Below, piece after piece: positions 25,892-34,563 of a stretch of 64,000 bases of DNA. Positions within the stretch are counted from its first letter, which is position 1. The number at the start of each line of letters is the position of its first letter. The notes under the pieces were generated by a model that saw only the letters and a program-made list of their open reading frames with translations, was not told the DNA's origin and did no database searches. A program made the position numbers and the translations under genes. The stretch is from Mycobacterium pinniadriaticum (lineage in GTDB: Bacteria; Actinomycetota; Actinomycetes; Mycobacteriales; Mycobacteriaceae): positions 1 through 64,000 of the forward strand of contig NZ_JAPJDO010000030.1 in NCBI RefSeq assembly GCF_026242045.1, given 5' to 3'.

Positions 25892-27697
25892 ATGGTGGAT
25901 ACCACACCATTTGGGCACTATCAGCTGCAGGAGCTGATAGGTCGCGGCGGCATGGGCGAGGTCTACCGCGCCTACGACACCAAGACCGACCGGGTCGTCG
26001 CGCTCAAGGTACTGCCACACCGGCTGGCCGAGGACGTCGTCTTCCAGCAACGTTTCCGGCGGGAAGCCCAGGCTGCCGCCGCCCTCAACGAACCGCACGT
26101 CGTCCCCATCCACGGCTACGGCGAGATCGACGGCCGGCTGTATCTGGACATGCGCCTGATCGAGGGCCGCACGCTGGGTGACATCCTCTCCGACAGCGGA
26201 AAGCCGCTGACGCCCGACTCGGCGGTGGGGGTCATCGAACAGGTCGCCGCCGCACTGGACGCCGCCCACGCGGCGGGCCTGATCCATCGTGACGTGAAAC
26301 CGTCCAACATCCTGATCACCGACCGCGATTTCGCCTACCTCATCGACTTCGGTCTGGCTCGCACGGCCGAGGCGGCCGGGTTGACCACCGCCGGAAGCAC
26401 CCTGGGAACCCTGGCCTACATGGCCCCCGAACGATTCAGTGGTGGCCAGGCCGACCCTCGCTCCGACGTTTACGCCCTGGCCTGCGTGCTCTACGAGTGC
26501 ATCACCGGATCCCGCCCGTACCCGGACGACAGCCTCGAACAACAGATCGCCGGGCACATCACCACACCGGCGCCGCGCCCGTCGGAGAAGGATTCCAGGC
26601 TGGCGGCGTTTGACAAGGTCATCGCCAAAGGCATGGCCAAGAAGCCCGACCAGCGCTACCAGAGCGCCGGCCAACTGGCCGCCGCGGCCCGCCAGGCGTC
26701 TACCGCGCGGGTGCGCAGGGGCGGCAGTTCCGGGCGCCACGCAGTGGCCGCGACCTCGCCGCCGCACCGGCGCCGGGCGTTGGTCGCGGTGGGGGCTGCG
26801 GTGCTGCTGGTCGCCGCGGCGGGCATCGGCGCGTGGCAGTGGCGGGGATCGGACGGTCGGTCTTCGGGTGCGACCAGTTTGGCGGGCACCCTGTCCAGCT
26901 CGGAACCGGTGCCGGCCGCGCCGGGTGCGGCGCCGGAGATCGCGGGTACGGTGCCCCAGCCGATCCGGGACTCCGGCCGGCTGATCGTGGGCGTCAATAC
27001 TCCCTATGCGCCAAACGAATTCATCGACGCCTACGGCAACATCGTCGGGTTCGACGTCGATCTGATGAACGCGGTCGCCCGCACCCTGGGGTTGACGCCG
27101 GAGTACCGCGAGACCGCGTTCGAGGCCATCATCCCCTCGGTGCGCGCCGGTGACTTCAACCTCGGCATGTCCTCGTTCACCGACACCAAGGAGCGGGAGG
27201 CGGCCGCCGACTTCGTCACCTACTTCCAGGCGGGCACGCTGTGGGCTCAGCGGCCCGGGGCGGCCATCGACCCCAACGATGCCTGCGGGCTGAAAGTCGG
27301 TGTGGCGTACGCCGCCATCCAGGAGACCGAAGAGATCCCCGCCAAGAGCGATGCGTGCGTGGCGGCCGGCAAGCCGCCCATCAAGAAGGTGGTCTACACC
27401 CGCCAGGACGATCTGAACACCGCGCTGATGGCCGGGGAGGTCGATGCGATGTCGGCCGATTCACCGGTCACCGGGTTCGCGATCAAGACCAGCGGGGGGC
27501 AGCTCGAGGCCGCCGGCGAGGTATTCGACTCCGCGCCTTACGGCTGGCCGGTGGCCAAGGATTCCGGTCTGGCCGAGCCGCTGCGGCTGGCCGTGCAGCA
27601 TCTGATCGAAACCGGGGAGTACCGCACCATCGCGACGATCTGGGGTGTCGAGAAGGGGATGATCGACTCACCGGTGATCAACGGCGCGGTCCGCTGA
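25892..27697 (+). CDS. Membrane Ser/Thr protein kinase with extracellular amino-acid-binding-protein domain
   Basis: 601 residues from ATG 25892 (GAGGAG upstream). Residues 9-270 form a Hanks-type kinase: GRGGMGEVY (18-25), Lys39, Glu58, catalytic HRDVKPSN (132-139), DFG (152-154), YMAPE (176-180). After a basic juxtamembrane stretch, one membrane helix (about 296-316) leads to an extracytoplasmic SBP_bac_3 domain (about 358-590: GRLIVGVNTPYAPNEF, VGFDVDLMNAVARTLG, GDFNLGMSSFTDTKER). Such domains bind polar amino acids in ABC uptake systems. The fusion would let an external solute set kinase activity, much as PASTA domains do in PknB. Ligand unknown; catalytic residues intact. No ABC permease genes are adjacent. 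Confidence 0.92.
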   Translation: MVDTTPFGHYQLQELIGRGGMGEVYRAYDTKTDRVVALKVLPHRLAEDVVFQQRFRREAQAAAALNEPHVVPIHGYGEIDGRLYLDMRLIEGRTLGDILSDSGKPLTPDSAVGVIEQVAAALDAAHAAGLIHRDVKPSNILITDRDFAYLIDFGLARTAEAAGLTTAGSTLGTLAYMAPERFSGGQADPRSDVYALACVLYECITGSRPYPDDSLEQQIAGHITTPAPRPSEKDSRLAAFDKVIAKGMAKKPDQRYQSAGQLAAAARQASTARVRRGGSSGRHAVAATSPPHRRRALVAVGAAVLLVAAAGIGAWQWRGSDGRSSGATSLAGTLSSSEPVPAAPGAAPEIAGTVPQPIRDSGRLIVGVNTPYAPNEFIDAYGNIVGFDVDLMNAVARTLGLTPEYRETAFEAIIPSVRAGDFNLGMSSFTDTKEREAAADFVTYFQAGTLWAQRPGAAIDPNDACGLKVGVAYAAIQETEEIPAKSDACVAAGKPPIKKVVYTRQDDLNTALMAGEVDAMSADSPVTGFAIKTSGGQLEAAGEVFDSAPYGWPVAKDSGLAEPLRLAVQHLIETGEYRTIATIWGVEKGMIDSPVINGAVR

Positions 27698-27744
27698 AGG
27701 GTGTGCGGCCGGCGTGCGCTGAGGGCGCGGCCGGGCAGGCGCGC

Positions 27745-28194
27745 TCAGTCCTCGTCGTCGATGACGTGCACGGCGGCCTCCTCGGCCGACGCCGCGCCAC
27801 CATCGATCCCGACGTCGGAGGCGAACAGCTCGGGGTCGTCGTCCTCGCCGAACCCGGCATCCGGGGCGACCAGCCGGCCCGAGCGGACCCGGCCGACCTC
27901 GTCGTCCTCGGGAAATTCGGCCGCGCGCTCGGGCTCGTCGGCGCCATTGAGCTCATCGAGCACGTTGTTCAGCCGCGAGACCGGGTCGGCCTCCTCCTCG
28001 GCGAGCAGCTCGTCGAGGGTCTCCGGGCCCGGGTGGTCGAGGTTGGTGCGGGCGTACGGCCGCTCGGGCGGCGAGATCCCCTCGTCGAGGATGTCGTCGA
28101 CGCCGCGATCCACCAGGGTGTCTTCCGGTTGCAGTTGGTTATCGTCTTCGACGCTGTATTCACCGGTGTCGGCGCTGTCGTCCCAGTTGCTCAC
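27745..28194 (-). CDS. DUF5709 protein
   Basis: 149 residues, very acidic (many Asp/Glu), no membrane segment. The pattern ADTGEYSVEDDNQLQPEDTL, then RGVDDILDEGISPPERPY and a second RLNNVLDELNG block fits the actinobacterial DUF5709 family of unknown function. It is convergent with the kinase gene and lies 39 bases downstream of the flavoprotein gene on the same strand. Confidence 0.85.
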   Translation of the reverse strand: MSNWDDSADTGEYSVEDDNQLQPEDTLVDRGVDDILDEGISPPERPYARTNLDHPGPETLDELLAEEEADPVSRLNNVLDELNGADEPERAAEFPEDDEVGRVRSGRLVAPDAGFGEDDDPELFASDVGIDGGAASAEEAAVHVIDDED

Positions 28195-28233
28195 AAGTCC
28201 ACAATCTCATGGCGACGCCGAAACGTCGAAGGC

Positions 28234-29328
28234 CTACAGCGTTTCGACGTCGGGCCGCATGGCGTTGATCGTCTGCTGCAGTCCACGCAGCTCGGCCAGA
28301 CTCCAGCGGTAGCCCGCGATCCGATCGGCGATCGCGAACAACGGCTCGGAAAGCCGGTGATGAGTTTCTTCATACGAACGCAGCGGGTCGCGATCGCCCC
28401 GCGCGTTGATCACCGCGCGGGCCAGCAGTTCGGCGTCGCGGAATGCGTCGGTGATGCCGCAGGGGGTCAGCGGGTCCTTGAAGCATCCGGCGTCGCCGAC
28501 CAGGGCCCAGCCCGGCCCGGCCGAGGCGCGCAGCCACGTGGGCTGGCCGGGATATCCACGCAATGGACCGACCGGAGAACCGATCCGGTGGGCAATGTGT
28601 GGGGCGGCCTGGTCCAGCAGCTGATAGAACGCATTCTTGGATGGCCGCACCAGAGTGCCGGCCGCCCCGACCCACACGCAGGCCAATCCGCCACCAGTCG
28701 GAACCACACCCGCGGCGGCCCCCGGCCGGAACGCCCAGTGGTAGCGATCGGTGGACAGTCCCGGGAAGTAGCCATACATGATCGAGCCAGAGTTCTTGCC
28801 ATGCCGACGAATTGGCGCACCGACAGCCTTGGCGACGGTCGAGTTGCGGCCGTCGGCGCCGACCGTCAGCGGTGCCAGCGCCCGCGTACGCTTGCCCCGC
28901 CGCAACACCTCGACACCGCAGACCCGGCCTTGCCTGGTCACCACGCCGGTAACGCGGGCCGGATTCCACACCTCGGCACCCGCCGAGCGGGCGGCGTCGA
29001 GCAGCAGCCAGTCCAGAAACTGACGACGCGGAGCGTAGAACGCCGACACCTTGGCGCCGAGGCGGACGTTGACGGTGTCGACCTCACCGCCGTAGGCGAA
29101 CTCCTTGGCGATGATCGCCGGTGCTGCCGCGCTGACGGCGCCCAGCAAGCCCCACCGATGCAGCTGAAGTACCCCACCTTCCATCACCGCATGGGTGGAC
29201 AGGGCATCGGTATCCGACCGTGCCGCTTCGACCACGAGCACCCGCATGCCGGCGCGGGCCAGCAGCATCGCGGTCGACGCGCCGGCGCAGCGGCCACCGA
29301 CCACGATCGCGTCGTACGTCTGATCCAT
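28234..29328 (-). CDS. FAD-dependent oxidoreductase, geranylgeranyl-reductase/PHBH-like
   Basis: 364 residues. N-terminal Rossmann motif IVVGGRCAGAS (8-18), a variant of GxGxxG, and the FAD-ribityl motif WALVGDAGCFKDPLTPCGI in the second half place it in the NAD(P)/FAD superfamily that includes geranylgeranyl reductases and aromatic hydroxylases. The middle DG (VGADGRNSTVA) is the usual second FAD/NADPH contact. Length is near normal. Substrate is not evident; the gene stands alone with a DUF5709 gene downstream. Confidence 0.85.
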   Translation of the reverse strand: MDQTYDAIVVGGRCAGASTAMLLARAGMRVLVVEAARSDTDALSTHAVMEGGVLQLHRWGLLGAVSAAAPAIIAKEFAYGGEVDTVNVRLGAKVSAFYAPRRQFLDWLLLDAARSAGAEVWNPARVTGVVTRQGRVCGVEVLRRGKRTRALAPLTVGADGRNSTVAKAVGAPIRRHGKNSGSIMYGYFPGLSTDRYHWAFRPGAAAGVVPTGGGLACVWVGAAGTLVRPSKNAFYQLLDQAAPHIAHRIGSPVGPLRGYPGQPTWLRASAGPGWALVGDAGCFKDPLTPCGITDAFRDAELLARAVINARGDRDPLRSYEETHHRLSEPLFAIADRIAGYRWSLAELRGLQQTINAMRPDVETL

Positions 29329-29960
29329 GTCAGCTTTCCTTCAGATTGTTTAGATGGGCATACGTTAGTGCCAGAGCGGGGCATCGGCCCGGCGCTGTCG
29401 AATCGACGTTGATTTGGAACTAGGCAACAGTTTGTCCGCCAAGGGAATTCGGCGACATCGAGGCCCCGCTCGGGGGACTCAGCAACAGGATGCTACCGAC
29501 TCAGCCTGCCTGCGATGTTGGCATGCCGCACAGTCTTCTAGCTGCGTGAATGGCACCGGTATCCACCGATCGGCGGATCTTGTTGGTGGACGCCGCTGTC
29601 CCTCGATCGGAGGACATGGCCGACTATGGCTACCGGGGTAGGTCCCCGACATTGTTTGCCCACTGCCTGACCAAGTATTCCCGTCGCATCTGCCGTTTGC
29701 CATTTCGAGGCACGCCTCGTCGTTGCCGTGGCCATTTCTTGTGCGTTCTCAGACTTTGCGGGCGAATGTCGCCCGCTACGCCGCGGCTGCCGGGCTCCCA
29801 GGCTGGTACATCACCTGCGACATCATCGCCCGCTCGTCGAGACCGGCCCGCCGCGGTGACACCGCCTCGTGTTCCGGGATCTGCGCTCGACGGTCGCCAC
29901 CCAGCTGGCGCATATCCAGTTCTTTGAGCCCTTAAAGAATCGCCCGCCACCATCGGGGAC
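29329..29960. other. Intergenic stretch with no convincing gene
   Basis: 632 bases between the flavoprotein gene (minus) and the Pro-rich gene (plus). Frames on both strands lack ribosome-binding sites and normal codon composition. A piece near 29869 reads FRDLRSTVATQLA, faintly like a tyrosine recombinase box II, but no catalytic His or Tyr follows. It may be decayed mobile DNA. Confidence 0.5.
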
Positions 29961-30434
29961 ATGGACTCACCTCGTTCCGGATTCCTCCGGGCCGCCGCGA
30001 CCTCGTGGACGCTGGCCGGGATCGGTGTCGCCGGCGTGGCCGGTGCATCGGTGGTCGCCTACGGCGACACCGTCAAACCCGCCCCCGTGGAGATCCCGGC
30101 CGTCGACACCGCGGCCATCGCCCCGGTGACCGACCTGCCCGCGGCCCCGCCCGCCGTCGACCCGATCCCGGCCCCGCCCGCCGCCGACCCGGAGCCGGCG
30201 CCGCCGGTGCAGGAGCCCGTGGTCACCCAGGCCACCCAGGCCCCCGTCCCGACCTACACCCCGACCTACACACCCAAGCCGACCGTGCAGCAGCAGGCCC
30301 CGGCGCCGGCGCCGACCACCAAATCCCAGCCGGCTTTCCCGATACGGGAGAGCCACGTTCCGCTCGGCGGCGGCGGCGGCATGTCGGGCGGCAACAGCTT
30401 CTCCCCGCACGTCACCATCTCCCGCGGATCATGA
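29961..30434 (+). CDS. Exported Pro/Ala-rich protein of the membrane redox operon
   Basis: 157 residues. A signal-anchor (AATSWTLAGIGVAGVAGASVVAY) is followed by a low-complexity Pro/Ala/Thr region (about 37-125), and a Gly-rich end (VPLGGGGGMSGGNSF). No Cys, haem or flavin motif is visible. It overlaps the next gene by ATGA, so it is translated with it. Probably an envelope spacer or partner of the redox proteins; function unknown. Confidence 0.75.
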   Translation: MDSPRSGFLRAAATSWTLAGIGVAGVAGASVVAYGDTVKPAPVEIPAVDTAAIAPVTDLPAAPPAVDPIPAPPAADPEPAPPVQEPVVTQATQAPVPTYTPTYTPKPTVQQQAPAPAPTTKSQPAFPIRESHVPLGGGGGMSGGNSFSPHVTISRGS

Positions 30435-30973
30435 CCAGTGAGGCGTTGTGGGCGCTGGGACGCGGCAACGGCATCGTCGCCCTGGCGTTCCTGACCGTGT
30501 CGGTGGCCCTGGGCATCGCCACCCGGTCGGGACGGCCGCTGCTGGCGCTGCCCCGCTTCGCGGTCTCCGACGTCCACCGGTTCGTCGCCCTGTCCGCGAC
30601 GCTGCTGGTGGCCCTGCATGTCGGGCTGCTGTTCCTGGATCCCTACGCCAAGCTACGGGTGATCGACTTCGTGGTTCCCTTCCTCGGCGCCTACCGCCCG
30701 CTGTGGCAGGGTCTGGGCACCGTCGCGGTCGACGTTCTGATCATCGTGGTGATTACCGGCCTGCTGCGCCAGCGGATCGGGCCGCGGGCCTTCCGGGTCG
30801 TGCATTGGGCGACCTATCTGTTGTGGCCCATCGCGATGGCGCACGCGCTCGGCAACGGCACCGACACCGGACGCGTCTGGTTTCTGGCGATCGCGGCCAG
30901 CTGCGCCCTGCTGGTGGTCGGCATGCTGGTGTGGCGGCTGCGCGCCAACTTCAGTGAGTATGTCGATGCGTAG
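30431..30973 (+). CDS. Ferric-reductase-like transmembrane protein
   Basis: 180 residues from ATG 30431. About five membrane helices carry histidines at positions fitting b-type haem ligation (VHRFVALSATLLVALHVGLLF and RVVHWATYLLWPIAMAHALG). This matches the ferric-reductase-like membrane domain without the usual C-terminal FAD/NAD domain. The electron donor may instead be the flavoprotein encoded next, whose start overlaps this gene by 20 bases. Transmembrane electron transfer is inferred. Confidence 0.83.
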   Translation: MTSEALWALGRGNGIVALAFLTVSVALGIATRSGRPLLALPRFAVSDVHRFVALSATLLVALHVGLLFLDPYAKLRVIDFVVPFLGAYRPLWQGLGTVAVDVLIIVVITGLLRQRIGPRAFRVVHWATYLLWPIAMAHALGNGTDTGRVWFLAIAASCALLVVGMLVWRLRANFSEYVDA

Positions 30974-32135
30974 CGCGGCGCGATTGCTGTCTGGCCACGG
31001 GGCCGGCCTCGCCGAGCATCACGCGCACTTCGGCATGTTGCCGGAACGGACTGGACCCCAGCTTATTTCGTGGATCGACGGCGCGGGCCTGTCGGGGCGC
31101 GGCGGTGCTGGATTCCCGACCGCCCGCAAGTTTGCCTCGATCAACGGCGGCAACCCGGTGGTGATCGGCAACGGCGCCGAGGGGGAGCCGTTGAGCCGCA
31201 AGGACGCACTGCTGCTGAGCCGGGCACCGCACCTGGTGCTTGACGGCCTGCACGCCGCCGCGGCGGCCATCGGCTCTGACGCCGTCTATCTCTACGTGCA
31301 CGCCGACGCGCTAGCTCCGGTGCGCAGGGCCCTCGACGAGCGCCAGGCCGCAGGACTCGACCCGTACCGAATCACGGTGGTGGGGGCTCCCGATACGTTC
31401 GTGGCGGGGGAGGAGTCCGCCGCCATCCGGCACATCGAGGGCGGCCCGGCCCTTCCGCGTGACCGCATCGTTCCCACCGCGATATCAGGGGTACGACGGC
31501 GGCCCACCCTCGTCAACAACGTGGAGACGCTGGCGCACATCGCGCTGATCGCCCGCCACGGGCCTGAGTGGTTCCGGTCGGTCGGTGACCCGGATCACCC
31601 GGGCACCATGCTGGTGACCCTATCCGGGGCACTGGACAGTGAGGGTGTCGTCGAGGTGCCGACCGGTGTCCCGCTCACCGATCTGATCGACCCCCGTGGG
31701 GTATCCGCGGTACTGATCGGCGGCTATCACGGAAGTTGGCTCCCGGCTGAGGTATTCGCGGGGACTCAGGTGTCCCGTGCCGGCCTGAATTCGTTGGGGG
31801 CGACCCCTGGTGCCGGGATCATCCACGCGCTGGGCGCCACCCAGTGCGGGCTGGCCCGCACCGCGGAGATCGTTGGCTATCTGGCCGACGAGAGCGCGCG
31901 CCAGTGCGGCCCCTGTCGCAACGGGCTACCGCGCCTGGCCGGGCTGCTCGAGGAACTGGCGTACGGACGCGCCAACGATCCTCTGGTCAAAGAGATTCGG
32001 CGCATCGTCCGGCTGGTCGACGGTCGAGGGGTCTGCCGGCACCCGGACGGAACGGCGCGCATGGTCCGCAGCGCGCTGCGCGCCTTCGCCGCCGACATCG
32101 AATTGCATCACCGGGGCCGGTGCTGCGCAGTGTGA
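30954..32135 (+). CDS. NuoF-like flavoprotein (NADH dehydrogenase subunit F family)
   Basis: 393 residues from GTG 30954; ATG 30960 and 30966 are equally possible. The FMN/NADH-binding motif GRGGAGFPTARKF (48-60) and the later GEESAAIRHIEGGPALPRDR stretch are those of NuoF. The C-terminal iron-sulphur region has Cys318, Cys321 and Cys361 (CGPCRNG, GVCRH), plus a terminal Cys pair. It stands outside any complex I operon and is coupled to the haem-type membrane protein, so it may oxidise NAD(P)H and pass electrons to it. Partner and acceptor unknown. Confidence 0.87.
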   Translation: MSMSMRSAARLLSGHGAGLAEHHAHFGMLPERTGPQLISWIDGAGLSGRGGAGFPTARKFASINGGNPVVIGNGAEGEPLSRKDALLLSRAPHLVLDGLHAAAAAIGSDAVYLYVHADALAPVRRALDERQAAGLDPYRITVVGAPDTFVAGEESAAIRHIEGGPALPRDRIVPTAISGVRRRPTLVNNVETLAHIALIARHGPEWFRSVGDPDHPGTMLVTLSGALDSEGVVEVPTGVPLTDLIDPRGVSAVLIGGYHGSWLPAEVFAGTQVSRAGLNSLGATPGAGIIHALGATQCGLARTAEIVGYLADESARQCGPCRNGLPRLAGLLEELAYGRANDPLVKEIRRIVRLVDGRGVCRHPDGTARMVRSALRAFAADIELHHRGRCCAV

Positions 32136-32218
32136 CCGCCGCCTGGCGGATCCTACGGGTATCTCAATGGGTCGTTGAGAATTGACTGTGTAGCAACGCT
32201 TTACACACATCATCAAGT

Positions 32219-32380
32219 CTAAGGTTGATGGTTCGCGGCAACGCGGCCGGCGCGTTGATCGCCTGGGTTTCGTGCTGCCGACATGAACTGGTGGAGGCCA
32301 TGGTATTCGCAGCGGCTGGCTCCGTTGGTGGGCGCGACCGTACACCCTGGACTTCGGCAAGTGCGAAACAGAAGATTCAT
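32219..32380 (-). CDS. Small zinc-finger-like protein at the end of the Anbu operon
   Basis: 53 residues. The ATG overlaps the stop of the transglutaminase gene (ATGA at 32377-32380), which strongly suggests a translated gene. The first half has Cys8, Cys13, Cys24 and His27 (CRSPGC, then CEYH), spaced like the small zinc knuckles at the start of actinobacterial HNH proteins. No HNH domain follows. Function unknown; metal binding is inferred. Confidence 0.55.
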   Translation of the reverse strand: MNLLFRTCRSPGCTVAPTNGASRCEYHGLHQFMSAARNPGDQRAGRVAANHQP

Positions 32381-33216
32381 GCGAGAGGATCCGCGGTGTC
32401 CTCGCCTCGGACTTTCACCTCGTCGGTCCATACCCGAAAGCTCGTCAGCAGGCTCTCTCCGAAGGAGTTGCTCAGGGCGACGTCGGCCGCGTCGCGGCCG
32501 CGGGCGATAAGCACTCTACCGATCCGCGGCGTGTTGTTGCGCGCGTCGAACGTGTACCACTGACCGCCGAGGAATACCTCGAACCAGGCCGCGAAATCCA
32601 TTGGACCATAGGGCGGTGGCATGCCGGTATCGCCGAGATACCCCGTGCAGTAGCGCGCCGGGATGTTCATGCAGCGACACAACGCGACGGCCAGGTGAGT
32701 GTAGTCGCGACAGACACCAACCCCCTCCTCAAGCGTCTCCAGCGCCGTCCGGGTCACCCGCGCGTCCATGTAGTTGAAGGTGATGTGGTGATGCACGTAG
32801 TCGCAGATCGCCTGGACACGATCCCAGCCGGGCCGGGTGTGTTCGAAGAGCTGCCACGCCGCTTCCGACAGTCGGTCAGTTTCGCAGTAGCGGCTGCCGA
32901 GCAGGTAGATCAAGGTATCGTCGGGTAGATCAGGGACCGGTATCTGCTGTGCACCAGGAACAATGAGGTCGGGTAATCCGGAATCGGTGACCATCGCGTC
33001 GGCAGTGATGCGGCAGCGGCCTTGTGGCGCAACAATCCGAGTGCACCAGTTGCCGAATAGGTCGCGATAGGCCGTCACCGGAACCGGCGGATCGAATACC
33101 AACACGTCACGACCGAGGAGGTCGGATACCCGGGTGAAGTGGATGTTGAGGTTAAAGATCATCGGGGTTGGTTTGGGGCACTCGTAGATCAATTCGAAAC
33201 CGATGCGAATCTTCAT
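32377..33216 (-). CDS. Transglutaminase-like cysteine protease of the Anbu operon
   Basis: 279 residues from ATG 33216 (GGAGACG upstream). N-terminal beta domain (MIFNLNIHFTRVSDLL) and a transglutaminase core: GVGVCRDYTHLAVALCR carries the catalytic Cys, WYTFDARNN the Asp, and PMDFAAWFEVF the position often held by His. Such proteases accompany Anbu genes in many bacteria, with ATP-grasp and alpha-E proteins; those last two are absent here. The gene lies 55 bases after Anbu on the same strand. Confidence 0.85.
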   Translation of the reverse strand: MKIRIGFELIYECPKPTPMIFNLNIHFTRVSDLLGRDVLVFDPPVPVTAYRDLFGNWCTRIVAPQGRCRITADAMVTDSGLPDLIVPGAQQIPVPDLPDDTLIYLLGSRYCETDRLSEAAWQLFEHTRPGWDRVQAICDYVHHHITFNYMDARVTRTALETLEEGVGVCRDYTHLAVALCRCMNIPARYCTGYLGDTGMPPPYGPMDFAAWFEVFLGGQWYTFDARNNTPRIGRVLIARGRDAADVALSNSFGESLLTSFRVWTDEVKVRGEDTADPLA

Positions 33217-33271
33217 CCCACGTCTCCGGGTTTCTCGACGAGTTGCTTCGCCATCACCAGGGCGTCGGTCC

Positions 33272-34000
33272 TCACCACCGCAGTGCAGGCAAGAGCCCGA
33301 AGACCTGTCGGGTCCCTTCACCCCAGGCGGAGCTGACCGCTGTGAAGTAGGGATCGTCCTCGTCGAATCGTCGTCGCCGCTGCACTTGCAGGCTGTCCTT
33401 CTCGTAGCACATCAGGTCGATCGGCATCCCCACTGATAAGTTGCTTCGCATTGTCGAATCAAACGACACCAGAACACATTTGATGGCATCAGCCAGCGAT
33501 GTGTGGTGGGTCAGCACGCGGTCGAGGATCGGTTTGCCGTACTTGGTCTCACCCGTCTGGAAGAACATGGTGTCGGTCCCGGCTTCGATGAAGTTGCCCT
33601 CCGCGTAGATGCGGAACAGCCGCATCGGCTCCCCGACAACTTGCCCGCCGACGATGAACGAGGCGTTGAAGCCAACCCCACTCGCCTCCAGGTAACAGCT
33701 GTCGCGTTGGTCGGTCTCGCGCATCGCATCGGCGACCAGCCTCACCATATCGAACATCGTCTTGGCGCCCATCAGATTGGTGGCATCGTCTCCACCAGCG
33801 AAGCGCTGCGTCAACACGCTGATGATGGCCTGCGTTCCGGCCAGATTTCCCGAGCTCAACAGCACGATGACACGGTTGCCGGGCCGCTCGAAAACCGTCA
33901 TCTTGCAGAACTTGGAGAAGTTGTCGACACCGGCATTGGTGCGGGAGTCCGACGCGAAGATGATTCCGGTGTCGAGTCTTACGCCGATGCAGTACGTCAA
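33272..34000 (-). CDS. Anbu, bacterial ancestral proteasome beta-subunit homologue
   Basis: 242 residues from TTG 34000. This start makes the protein begin Met-Thr-Tyr-Cys-Ile-Gly, which puts the N-terminal nucleophile Thr directly after the initiator as in known Anbu; starting at the upstream TTG (34015) would bury it. The TTG overlaps the preceding stop as TTGA, the same coupling as ATGA. The Ntn-hydrolase core is intact (RLDTGIIFASDSRTNAGVDN with the catalytic Asp and the SGNLAGTQ loop). Anbu forms large self-assembled protease rings. Substrates unknown. Many mycobacteria also have the true 20S proteasome. Confidence 0.9.
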   Translation of the reverse strand: MTYCIGVRLDTGIIFASDSRTNAGVDNFSKFCKMTVFERPGNRVIVLLSSGNLAGTQAIISVLTQRFAGGDDATNLMGAKTMFDMVRLVADAMRETDQRDSCYLEASGVGFNASFIVGGQVVGEPMRLFRIYAEGNFIEAGTDTMFFQTGETKYGKPILDRVLTHHTSLADAIKCVLVSFDSTMRSNLSVGMPIDLMCYEKDSLQVQRRRRFDEDDPYFTAVSSAWGEGTRQVFGLLPALRW

Positions 34001-34218
34001 GAGCGCCTGAACCAAGCCATCGAGTCACGGAGAAGCATACGCTTCTTGCGCTTTTCATCGCCGCTCACATCGAGCCAGTCACCGGCAGGATAGCTCTTGG
34101 CCTGCATCGTTCCGGCTCGCGCGATCTCCAGTGAACCATCGGAATGTTTGATGTAGCGATCGCCATCGCGGGCGAATTCATCGACTGCGCCATCGTCGCG
34201 GGTCACATGTACGGTCAT
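33997..34218 (-). CDS. Small protein coupled to Anbu
   Basis: 73 residues from ATG 34218; a TTG four codons upstream is possible. Rich in charged residues (VTRDDGAVDEFARDGDRYIKHSDGSLEI, shown in part), predicted beta-rich, with a basic stretch KRKKR near the end. No family recognised. Its stop overlaps the Anbu start, so its translation probably controls Anbu synthesis. Confidence 0.65.
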   Translation of the reverse strand: MTVHVTRDDGAVDEFARDGDRYIKHSDGSLEIARAGTMQAKSYPAGDWLDVSGDEKRKKRMLLRDSMAWFRRS

Positions 34219-34235
34219 TATCAAGTCCAATCTAT

Positions 34236-34544
34236 CTAGAAAAATGTTGTCGTTTGTGTCGACTCACGCCGGGGTCGACAAGACAAGCAACGTGCGAAAT
34301 CGGGATATGTGGCGTGTAAATGATCCTTCAGCTGCAAAAGTTCGATCTCAAGTTCGATTACGGCATGCGCGATGACACTCGATGCGAGGGCTGCACGTGC
34401 GGCTGGAGAATTGGGCCTAGCGCTGGTCGCAGCTTCGATGTCCTCGAGCCGGCGAAGCATCCGCTGTGAGATCTCAGCTTCGGCAGGGATGTCCTCGACG
34501 CCGAATTCATTGAAAGCCTTGAATACCGGGCCGTTCGCCGTCAC
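34236..34544 (-). CDS. Small helical protein in the Anbu operon
   Basis: 102 residues from GTG 34544. The middle is strongly helical (AEISQRMLRRLEDIEAATSA, then SSVIAHAVIELEIELLQLKD). No family recognised. It lies 20 bases after the DUF5994 gene and 17 before the next small gene on the same strand, so operon membership is likely. Coding status rests on composition and spacing only. Confidence 0.5.
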   Translation of the reverse strand: MTANGPVFKAFNEFGVEDIPAEAEISQRMLRRLEDIEAATSARPNSPAARAALASSVIAHAVIELEIELLQLKDHLHATYPDFARCLSCRPRRESTQTTTFF

Positions 34545-34563
34545 GATGGCACCGCACTCCCAG

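Noticed and set aside
29869..29935. Short plus-strand frame with FRDLRSTVATQLA, like a tyrosine-recombinase box
   Set aside because: Only one weak motif, no catalytic His or Tyr, and no coding composition around it.
32187..32207. TGTGTA-N9-TACACA inverted repeat after the redox operon
   Set aside because: AT-rich short arms without a matching promoter or GC-rich stem; could arise by chance.
33272..34015. Longer Anbu start at TTG 34015
   Set aside because: It would place five extra residues before the catalytic Thr and lose the overlap with the preceding stop codon.
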